A stretch of DNA of 6,849 bases from JBCBJZ01 sp038522635 (GTDB taxonomy: Bacteria > Pseudomonadota > Alphaproteobacteria > Rhizobiales > Hyphomicrobiaceae): the NCBI GenBank assembly GCA_038522635.1, contig JBCBJZ010000172.1, forward strand, positions 1-6,849. Reading direction: 5' to 3'. This document shows positions 1 through 5,343 of this stretch, one piece after another. A program made the translations under genes and the position numbers. The number at the start of each line of letters is the position of its first letter. The first letter of the stretch is position 1. The notes below the pieces were generated by a model. That model saw nothing but the letters and a program-made list of their open reading frames with translations, had not been told where the DNA came from and searched no databases.

Positions 1-28
1 GAACCGACATCTAAGCTTTTGTTTTACC

Positions 29-71
29 GTTCATCTTTCGCCTCAGGTGACTGCACCTGAGGCGGATGAAC
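29..71 (+). repeat. Long inverted repeat (hairpin 1) upstream of atpC
   Basis: GTTCATC (29-35) pairs perfectly with GATGAAC (65-71), and CGCCTCAGGTG (39-49) pairs perfectly with CACCTGAGGCG (54-64). The loop is ACTG (50-53), and a three-base TTT bulge (36-38) is the only interruption. That gives 18 base pairs in total. No T-run follows on the plus strand, and A-rich sequence follows on the minus strand, so it does not look like an ordinary intrinsic terminator. An RNA-processing or stability element, or a dispersed palindromic repeat, fits better. The structure is seen directly; the role is inferred. Confidence 0.8.
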
Positions 72-79
72 TCTAAGTA

Positions 80-116
80 CAAAGCGGTGAGCGTGATGTC
101 GCGCCAGACCGCTTTG
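80..116 (+). repeat. Second inverted repeat (hairpin 2) upstream of atpC
   Basis: CAAAGCGGT (80-88) and ACCGCTTTG (108-116) are perfect 9-base arms around a 19-base loop. Inside the loop, GCG (91-93) can pair with CGC (100-102). It begins 8 bases after hairpin 1 ends and finishes about 23 bases before the atpC GGAG, so it could affect messenger stability or epsilon-subunit translation. The pairing is visible; the function is inferred. Confidence 0.6.
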
Positions 117-151
117 CCACACACCGACGAACACGATCCGGAGTTGCGGCG

Positions 152-547
152 ATGGCGGCGGCCTTCAAATTCGAACTTGTGAGCCCCGAGCGCATTTTGA
201 TGTCGGAAGACATCGTGGAGGTGCTGTTGCCGGGCACCGAAGGCGATTACACCGTGCTCGCCGGCCACGCGCCCGACATGTCGATCCTGCGCCCAGGCGT
301 GCTGAAGATCAAAACAGCAGCCGGCAAGGATGAGCGCATCCTGGTGTACGGCGGTCTGGCGGAGAAATCCGGCGAGCAGCTCACCGTGCTCGCCCAACGT
401 GCCGTCAACACGGAAGGTGTCGATGCTGCGTGGATTGATGCCCAAAAGGCGGACGCACGCAGTGCCCTCGACGCCGCGAAATCAGACGACGACAAGCGCC
501 TGGCGCAAACCCTGGTCGACGAACTCGACACGTTGCGCGCCGCTTAA
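152..547 (+). CDS. atpC: F1Fo ATP synthase epsilon subunit
   Basis: Encodes the epsilon subunit (131 aa) of the F1 sector. This central-stalk protein binds gamma and the c-ring at the inner face of the cytoplasmic membrane and can inhibit ATP hydrolysis. The N-terminal beta-sandwich covers roughly residues 1-86, with the family signatures FELVSPER (7-14), PGTEGDYTVLAGHAP (27-41) and VYGGLAE (65-71). A short helical C-terminal domain follows (about 90-131). The length is normal for alphaproteobacteria. The ATG at 152 is supported by GGAG at 140-143. It is probably the last gene of the F1 operon (atpHAGDC order): the next gene runs convergently. Its spacer on the upstream side carries two hairpins. 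The identification is firm. Confidence 0.97.
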   Translation: MAAAFKFELVSPERILMSEDIVEVLLPGTEGDYTVLAGHAPDMSILRPGVLKIKTAAGKDERILVYGGLAEKSGEQLTVLAQRAVNTEGVDAAWIDAQKADARSALDAAKSDDDKRLAQTLVDELDTLRAA

Positions 548-553
548 CCAGCC

Positions 554-578
554 GGGCCCCTGCAAGAAAGAGGGGCTC
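554..578. terminator. GC hairpin after atpC, possible terminator
   Basis: GGGCCCCT (554-561) pairs with AGGGGCTC (571-578) with one G-T wobble, around the loop 562-570. It starts 7 bases past the atpC stop, in the gap between convergent genes, where a bidirectional transcript end is expected. No T-run follows on either strand, so it lacks the classical intrinsic terminator tail. It may act with Rho or only protect 3' ends. Confidence 0.45.
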
Positions 579-597
579 TCGCGTAGAAGATCGGCCC

Positions 598-653
598 CCG
601 CATAATAGTGCGGTCGGCGCAGTGCGCCGCACGCTCATGGGCGGTGGCCCGCC
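598..653. repeat. Cluster of overlapping GC hairpins between convergent genes
   Basis: Three inverted repeats sit in a row. CCGCA (598-602) pairs with TGCGG (609-613). GGCGC (616-620) pairs with GCGCC (624-628), with GTGC/GCAC (608-611 and 629-632) outside it. GGCGG (640-644) pairs with CCGCC (649-653). The first two overlap and exclude each other. They lie just beyond the 3' end of the minus-strand GMC gene. A 3'-end or termination role is likely but inferred, and short palindromes arise easily in such GC-rich DNA. Confidence 0.35.
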
Positions 654-657
654 GCAC

Positions 658-2301
658 CTACACCGGCAACACCACCGGTTCAGGCGGCGTGCGTTCGCGA
701 ATGAAGTCGGAGGCTTTGTCGCCGATCATCTGCGTGGCGGCATTGAGGTTGGCCGACAACATCGTCGGCATGATCGAAGCGTCCACCACGCGCAAGCGCT
801 CAACCCCGCGCACGCACAAGCGGTCATCCACCACAGCCATCGGATCATCCGCCCGGCCCATCTTGCAGGTGCCCATCGGGTGGAAGGTCGTGGTGCCGCG
901 CTCGTAAGCGATCTGCATCAGATCCTCATCGCTTTGAACGTGCGCGCCGGGGTAGGCTTCGTGCACGATGTAGGGCTGCAGCGGCTTTGACGCGAGCAGT
1001 TTGCGCGCGAGCTTCATCCCAGCGAGCAACACGCGCTTGTCGTGATCATCATCGAGGTAGTTCGGCTGGATTTCGGGCGGCTCGAAAGGATCGCGTGAGC
1101 GCGCGCGCACGAAGCCACGGCTTTCAGGCCGCTGCTGCCAGGCCGCGATGGTCATGCCGGGCTCGTCTTCAAGTTTGCCCTGAACGCCCTCGTGATAGCT
1201 CGCCGGCGTAAACGTCATCTGCAAGTCGGAACTCCCCGCGCTCTCGCCCGAATGCCAGAAGGCGTAGACCAGCGTCGGGTTGAGCGCGAGGATGCCCTTG
1301 CGGGTCAGCGCCCACTTGGCGACTTCGCGCATCAGCCGCGTGCCACGCGCCATCTCATTGATCGTATCGATGTTTTTGACCCGGGCGGTGAAGCGCGGGG
1401 CGTAATGGTCGCGAAGGTTCTCTCCGACGCCCGGCAGGTGCTGGCGCACGGGGATGCCAAGCGCGCCGAGCGTGTCGCCGTCGCCAAGGCCTGAAAGCTG
1501 CAGCAGTTGCGGCGAGTTGAAGGTGCCGCCGGCCAGAATCACTTCGCGCCGGGCTGTGACCCGGTGCGCCGCCCCTTGCGGTCCCCCCTTCATGTAGGCG
1601 ATGCCGCGGGCGCGATGGCTATCGTCGTCGAACAGGATCGAGGTGGCATGCGCGCGCGTGATGACGTGCAGGTTGTTGCGCGCGCGCACGGGGTGCAGGA
1701 AGGCGCCGGCCGCGCTGACCCGGCGGCCCTTGTTGATGGTGCGCTGGGCATAGGCGACCCCTTCTTGATCGGCGCCGTTGTAATCGGGGTTGCGCGGGAT
1801 GCCGTGTTGGACCGCGCCTTCGATGAACGCGTCACACAAGGGGTGACGCCAATCGAGGTCCGTCACCGTCAGCCCGCCTTCGCGGCCACGGTAGGTCGCG
1901 TCGCCCTCGCCGATGCGCCTTTCAAGACGACGGAAGTAGGGCAGCACATCGGCGTAGCCCCAACCCCGGTTCCCAAGTTGCGCCCAGTGATCGTAGTCCT
2001 GGGGCTGCCCGCGGTTGTAAATGTGCCCGTTGATCGAGCTGGAGCCGCCGAGCGTCTTGCCGCGGGGTGCGGGGATGCGCCGGCCAGCCGTATAGGCGCC
2101 GGGCTCCATGGTGTAGTTCCAGTTCACGCTCGGGTCGTAGAAGGTTTTGATGAAGCCGGCGGGAATGTGGATGAAGGGGTTGAGGTCACGCCCGCCCGCC
2201 TCCAGCACGCATACGGTGGTGGCGGGGTCCTCACTCAGGCGGTTCGCCAGCACGCAGCCCGCCGATCCTGCTCCGACGATGACGTAGTCGAACGTGTCCA
2301 T
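658..2301 (-). CDS. GMC-family FAD-dependent oxidoreductase (choline/alcohol dehydrogenase-like)
   Basis: A 547-aa flavoprotein of the glucose-methanol-choline family. Members oxidise an alcohol to an aldehyde or ketone using FAD; the bacterial dehydrogenase branch passes electrons to the respiratory chain. Visible motifs are the FAD dinucleotide-binding GAGSAG (10-15), the first GMC signature around 80-98 (PRGKTLGGSSSINGH), the second around 258-273 (GGTFNSPQLLQLSGLG), HPMGTCKMG (474-482) with the presumed catalytic His474, and the NLNAATQMIG stretch (518-527) with the presumed partner Asn520. The length matches BetA/AlkJ-type proteins. The extreme C-terminus is proline- and valine-rich. GGGAAG on the minus strand (plus 2307-2312) lies 5 bases before the ATG. 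It follows the alpha/beta hydrolase on the same strand after 222 bases, so co-transcription is possible but not certain. The substrate cannot be read from sequence: choline is only one option, and no betaine aldehyde dehydrogenase gene is in view. Confidence 0.93.
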   Translation of the reverse strand: MDTFDYVIVGAGSAGCVLANRLSEDPATTVCVLEAGGRDLNPFIHIPAGFIKTFYDPSVNWNYTMEPGAYTAGRRIPAPRGKTLGGSSSINGHIYNRGQPQDYDHWAQLGNRGWGYADVLPYFRRLERRIGEGDATYRGREGGLTVTDLDWRHPLCDAFIEGAVQHGIPRNPDYNGADQEGVAYAQRTINKGRRVSAAGAFLHPVRARNNLHVITRAHATSILFDDDSHRARGIAYMKGGPQGAAHRVTARREVILAGGTFNSPQLLQLSGLGDGDTLGALGIPVRQHLPGVGENLRDHYAPRFTARVKNIDTINEMARGTRLMREVAKWALTRKGILALNPTLVYAFWHSGESAGSSDLQMTFTPASYHEGVQGKLEDEPGMTIAAWQQRPESRGFVRARSRDPFEPPEIQPNYLDDDHDKRVLLAGMKLARKLLASKPLQPYIVHEAYPGAHVQSDEDLMQIAYERGTTTFHPMGTCKMGRADDPMAVVDDRLCVRGVERLRVVDASIMPTMLSANLNAATQMIGDKASDFIRERTPPEPVVLPV

Positions 2302-2414
2302 GGGTGCTTCCCGTCGGTCTCTTCACCTGTTGTCGTGCGTGGCAAGAGAGGCGCGCAGCGCGTCGACCGGATCGCGCAGGCCGGCGGCCACGCGCAGCAT
2401 TCCAGTACAGCGCG

Positions 2415-2447
2415 TGCATGGATGCAAGGTGCGCTGCAGCATGGATG
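2415..2447. promoter_or_regulatory. Palindrome cluster upstream of the GMC gene (candidate operator)
   Basis: TGCATGGATGCA (2415-2426) is a perfect 5-2-5 inverted repeat. GCTGCAGC (2433-2440) is a second palindrome. The 9-mer GCATGGATG occurs twice (2416-2424 and 2439-2447), 23 bases apart, about two helical turns. The cluster lies 114-146 bases upstream of the GMC start, in the only sizeable gap on this strand. A transcription-factor site is a reasonable guess, but no recognisable regulator family consensus was identified. Confidence 0.3.
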
Positions 2448-2523
2448 GGAGGCCGCAAGGAGCCCAAGAGATCATGATGCCAGACTATGGCGCGGGCTGA
2501 ACGCGGTCACGTAGCGGTACGGC

Positions 2524-3369
2524 TCAAGCGGCGCTGGCGGTTTGCGGATCAAGTGTGCGAGCGAACGCTTCGAGGTGGCGGCCAACCTCAATCGGGCGCT
2601 CCACATGGGGGAAGTGTCCGGCCCCGGCGATGCCCGCGTAACGGGCGTTGGGCAGGCCCACCGCCGTGCGCTCGGCGTGTTTGGCCGGCATCATTTTGTC
2701 GTCGAGCCCGGCGATCACAAGCGCAGGCGTCTCGATCGCGCCTAAGGCTTCGCGGAAATCGAACGTGGCGCTCGCCTTGAAGTCACCAAGGACGGTGTCC
2801 TGCCCGGCGCCATGCATGCGTTCGAAGCCCTTTGCTTTATAGAACACTGGCGCCGAAGGGTGCCAGCAGTAGCCCGAGAGCTTGCGCACCGTCGCCGTGT
2901 AAGCGTTGGCGAGACCGTCGAACACGCTGTCGGGCACCGCCATGGCGGCGCTGGTTCCAATCAGCACCATGCCGGCGAGCGCAGGGTGGCGGCGCTGAGC
3001 GACGTCGAGAACCACGCCGCCGCCCATCGAGTGACCGATCAGGATGACGCGGCGCAGCGCGAGCGCCTCGATGAAGCCGATGGCAGCGTCCGCATAGCCT
3101 GAGACGTGGTCGCAGCTTTCGCCACCCGAAAGCCCGTGTCCTGGCAAGTCGAGCGCGTAGAACGGCCGTGCCAAGGGCTGACCGCCAAAGCGTGCCTGCG
3201 ATAGTCCCAGGAAGCCGATCGGGTCGGCGCGGTGGCGCCAGGCTTCAGGCCAGTCGCGCCCCTGACCGCCCGCACCGTGCAGCGCGACAAAGACGGGCGC
3301 TGCGGGCGCGCCGGGAACGCCGTTGTGGTGATAGTAGAGGCGACCCGCAGGTGTGGTGGCGTAGGGCAT
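2524..3369 (-). CDS. Alpha/beta-fold hydrolase
   Basis: A 281-aa alpha/beta hydrolase with a complete Ser-Asp-His apparatus. LHGAGG (30-35) is the oxyanion-hole region. LDLPGHGLSGG (73-83) is the usual strand-4 motif. GHSMGG (112-117) carries nucleophile Ser114. GLDDKMMP (221-228) carries the acid, probably Asp224, and GAGHFPHVERP (250-260) carries His252. A short cap lies between about 143 and 205. No signal peptide is seen, so it is probably cytoplasmic. The frame stays open to an ATG at 3456, but that 29-residue extension is Arg/Ser/Pro-rich and runs into the divergent promoter region, so the ATG at 3369 (MPYATTPAGRLYY) is preferred. Its ribosome binding site is weak (GCGAGC). It resembles PcaD-type enol-lactonases, esterases and C-C bond hydrolases, and the reaction cannot be chosen from sequence. 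It is divergent from the ThDP enzyme gene. Confidence 0.88.
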   Translation of the reverse strand: MPYATTPAGRLYYHHNGVPGAPAAPVFVALHGAGGQGRDWPEAWRHRADPIGFLGLSQARFGGQPLARPFYALDLPGHGLSGGESCDHVSGYADAAIGFIEALALRRVILIGHSMGGGVVLDVAQRRHPALAGMVLIGTSAAMAVPDSVFDGLANAYTATVRKLSGYCWHPSAPVFYKAKGFERMHGAGQDTVLGDFKASATFDFREALGAIETPALVIAGLDDKMMPAKHAERTAVGLPNARYAGIAGAGHFPHVERPIEVGRHLEAFARTLDPQTASAA

Positions 3370-3476
3370 GGGCGCTCGCACGATGTCGTGGATGGCTGAT
3401 GGCGACGTTGTCCCACGGCCAGGCGGGCTGCGGCAAGCGTTTGATCGGCGGTCCACTGGGACGGGGCCGGGCGCGC

Positions 3477-3505
3477 TTGGCAGAGCCGCGCCGCCCGGTC
3501 ATGAT
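3477..3505 (+). promoter_or_regulatory. Possible sigma-70 promoter for the ThDP enzyme operon
   Basis: TTGGCA (3477-3482, 5 of 6 to consensus) is followed after 17 bases by CATGAT (3500-3505, 4 of 6). A start near 3512 would give a leader of about 85 bases before the ATG at 3596. The match is modest and alphaproteobacterial promoters are degenerate, so this is a weak call. Confidence 0.25.
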
Positions 3506-3583
3506 CGCGTAATGGATCGTCTAAGCAGCGAGCAGGCTCCGCTTGGCGCTCTTCCATACCGTCCGCTCCTCTCCCCAAACAGC

Positions 3584-3588
3584 GAGGA
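3584..3588 (+). promoter_or_regulatory. Ribosome binding site deciding the ThDP enzyme start
   Basis: GAGGA sits 7 bases before the ATG at 3596. It marks this codon as the start rather than the in-frame ATG at 3368, which would overlap the divergent hydrolase gene. The residues following the 3596 ATG soon enter recognisable family sequence. Confidence 0.7.
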
Positions 3589-3595
3589 CTTTGCG

Positions 3596-5275
3596 ATGAC
3601 TGCAACCCCGGCGTCCCCTTCAGCCTCAAGCGCGCCCGACACGGTCGCTGATACCGTGGTCGCCTCGCTGACCGCGAACGGGATCGACACGCTCTATTGC
3701 CTGCCGGGCGTGCAGAACGACCCGTTCTTCGATGCCTTGCACCGCGCTGGAAATGCGCTCCGACCGATCCATACGCGGCACGAGCAGGCGGCAGGCTACA
3801 TGGCGCTCGGTGCGGCGATGGCGAGTGGGCGCCCGCAGGCCTATTGCGTGGTGCCAGGCCCGGGCATGCTCAACACGGGCGCAGCGTTGGCGACCGCCTA
3901 CGCGACGCATGCACCGGTGCTGGCGTTAAGCGGTGAGATCGCTTCCACGCTGATCGGACGAGACTTCGGCGAACTGCACGAGATCCCCGATCAACTCGGC
4001 GTCCTCAAACGGCTGACCAAGCAAGCGGAGCGACTTGAGAACCCGGTCGATGCCGCACGGTTGATGGACGCAGCCTTCGCGGCCCTGCGCGACGGCGCAC
4101 CGCGCCCGGTGGGCGTGGAGGTCCCGATGGACCTATGGGCCAAGCCGACCGGGCCTTCGACCGACAGCGGGCTCCCAGCGGCCGTTGGCAAAGATGCGGC
4201 GGCAGACCTTGATCACGACGCCATTGCAAAAGCTGCCGATCACCTTGCGAAAGCCAAAGCGCCGATGATCGTGGTCGGCGGGGGTGCGCAAGCCGCTGGC
4301 GACGCGATCCGTGCGCTCAGCCACCATCTGCAAGCACCCGTGGTCGCCAATCTGCAGGGACGAGGCGTGGTGGACGCGCGTGAGCCGCTTAGCCTGACGG
4401 GGCCCGGTGGTTATGCGCTATGGCCGCAGGTCGACTGCGTTATCGGCATCGGCACGCGGTTCATGACACCGCTGCGGTTCTGGGGGAGCGACGACGACCT
4501 CACGATCATCCATATGGATGTCGCGCCCGAACGCCTGGGCGTGCATGCGCCGGTAGACGTTGGCATCGTCGCGCGCGTTGAAAGCGCCATGCCGGCGCTG
4601 CTGGAGGCGGTGCGGGCGCGTTGCGATCCCGCGCCATCGCGGGAGCAGGAGATGGCCGCGCTCGGCCGGCTGCTTGCACGAGAACAAGAGCCGTTCGCAC
4701 CGCAAATCGCCTTCCTGAATGCGATCCGCAAAGCGCTGCCTGATGATGGCATCTTCATCGATGAGTTGACCCAGGTTGGCTATGTCGGCCGCTTCGCGTT
4801 CCCGGTGCATCAACCGCGCACGTATCTTTGCACCGGCTACCAGGGCACGCTCGGCTGGGGCCTGCCGACGGCGCTAGGCGCGAAAGCGGCGATGCCCGAT
4901 CGTCCGGTGCTGGCGATCTCGGGCGATGGCGGCATCCTTTATGCGATCGGTGAACTCGCTACGGCTGTGCGTCATAAGCTCAGTGTGACGCTCGTCATTT
5001 TCACCGACAACGCCTACGGCAACGTGCGGCGGATCCAAGCCACGCACTACGACGGACGCACGATCGCCAGCGACCTTGCCAACCCCGACTACGTGAAACT
5101 TGCTGAAAGTTTCGGCGTGCGCGGTGTGCGGGTTGAGACGGCTAGCGCGCTTGAAGGCGTTCTGGCAGAGGTGGTCGGCGGACCCGATACGACCGTTATC
5201 GAAGTGCCGGTTGGGACGTTCTCCGACCCTTGGCCCTACATGCGCCGCCCGCGCTTGCGCGGCACGAAAGGCTAA
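3596..5275 (+). CDS. Thiamine diphosphate-dependent enzyme, acetolactate synthase-like
   Basis: A 559-aa protein with the three-domain ThDP fold of the acetolactate synthase / benzoylformate decarboxylase superfamily, which acts on 2-oxo acids. The N-terminal pyrimidine-binding domain (about 14-180) has LPGVQND (36-42) and the ThDP-activating Glu63 in RHEQAAGYMA (61-70). The central domain spans about 205-340. The C-terminal pyrophosphate domain (about 370-545) has the metal-binding motif GDGG (443-446) followed by DNAYGN (471-476). An 18-residue Ala/Ser/Pro-rich head precedes the fold. GAGGA upstream supports this start. The central domain shows no obvious copy of the FAD-site RFDDR-type motif of biosynthetic acetolactate synthase (GTRFMTPLRFWGSDD at 286-300 instead), and no small regulatory subunit gene follows. 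A catabolic decarboxylase or carboligase is therefore more likely than branched-chain amino acid synthesis. A hairpin with a CTTG tetraloop (5249-5262) lies near the 3' end. The FAH gene follows after 68 bases, so the two are probably co-transcribed. Confidence 0.9.
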   Translation: MTATPASPSASSAPDTVADTVVASLTANGIDTLYCLPGVQNDPFFDALHRAGNALRPIHTRHEQAAGYMALGAAMASGRPQAYCVVPGPGMLNTGAALATAYATHAPVLALSGEIASTLIGRDFGELHEIPDQLGVLKRLTKQAERLENPVDAARLMDAAFAALRDGAPRPVGVEVPMDLWAKPTGPSTDSGLPAAVGKDAAADLDHDAIAKAADHLAKAKAPMIVVGGGAQAAGDAIRALSHHLQAPVVANLQGRGVVDAREPLSLTGPGGYALWPQVDCVIGIGTRFMTPLRFWGSDDDLTIIHMDVAPERLGVHAPVDVGIVARVESAMPALLEAVRARCDPAPSREQEMAALGRLLAREQEPFAPQIAFLNAIRKALPDDGIFIDELTQVGYVGRFAFPVHQPRTYLCTGYQGTLGWGLPTALGAKAAMPDRPVLAISGDGGILYAIGELATAVRHKLSVTLVIFTDNAYGNVRRIQATHYDGRTIASDLANPDYVKLAESFGVRGVRVETASALEGVLAEVVGGPDTTVIEVPVGTFSDPWPYMRRPRLRGTKG

Positions 5276-5331
5276 ACGCTGGTGGCCAGAGTGACAGCCC
5301 GCTATAGAGCGCGCAGCAAACATGACGGGCA

Positions 5332-5336
5332 GGGAG
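5332..5336 (+). promoter_or_regulatory. Ribosome binding site of the FAH-family gene
   Basis: GGGAG lies 7 bases before the ATG at 5344. It fixes that start against an out-of-frame ATG at 5322. Confidence 0.65.
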
Positions 5337-5343
5337 AGCAACG

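Larger units (their letters stand above)
15..151 (+). other. Leader/spacer upstream of atpC
   Basis: This non-coding stretch precedes atpC and is probably the atpD-atpC spacer, since atpC normally follows atpD. A TAA at 12-14 closes one frame right at the window start and could be the end of that upstream gene, but too few codons are visible to identify it. The stretch holds two strong inverted repeats, annotated separately, and a T-rich run (16-25). A GGAG at 140-143 lies 8 bases before the atpC ATG and is a good ribosome binding site. No convincing open frame was found. The identity of the upstream gene is inferred from operon convention only. Confidence 0.6.
3370..3595. promoter_or_regulatory. 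Divergent intergenic region between hydrolase and ThDP enzyme genes
   Basis: These 226 bases separate two genes pointing away from each other and should hold promoters for both. In-frame extensions of both neighbours run into it (hydrolase to 3456, ThDP enzyme to 3368) and would overlap head to head. Their compositions look like non-family sequence, so both are read as chance open frames. An inverted repeat GGCGCG (3470-3475) / CGCGCC (3487-3492) overlaps a possible plus-strand promoter. No clear minus-strand promoter was found. Confidence 0.55.

Noticed and set aside
29..76. Hairpin 1 as an intrinsic terminator that would separate atpC from atpD
   Set aside because: No T-run follows the stem on the plus strand, and termination before atpC would deprive the operon of an essential subunit.
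2231..2467. A 78-codon minus-strand frame starting in the gap before the GMC gene
   Set aside because: It has a basic, low-complexity composition and runs into the GMC start in a different frame. No good ribosome binding site or domain was seen.
1507..2514. A 335-codon plus-strand open frame lying opposite the GMC gene
   Set aside because: It is almost wholly antisense to a gene with clear GMC motifs. Its translation shows no recognisable domain, and long antisense frames are expected in GC-rich DNA with strong third-position bias.
3039..3629. A 196-codon minus-strand open frame overlapping the hydrolase and the divergent region
   Set aside because: It overlaps the hydrolase gene in another frame and has Arg/Ser/Pro-rich, family-less sequence typical of a frame shadow.
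5282..5316. A TATAGA-like -10 element in the ThDP-FAH spacer, suggesting a separate FAH promoter
   Set aside because: The only -35-like hexamer nearby (GTGACA) is far too close to it, and the 68-base spacer fits simple co-transcription.
4874..5341. A 155-codon minus-strand frame opposite the ThDP gene end
   Set aside because: It is antisense to well-conserved ThDP motifs and shows no protein family features of its own.
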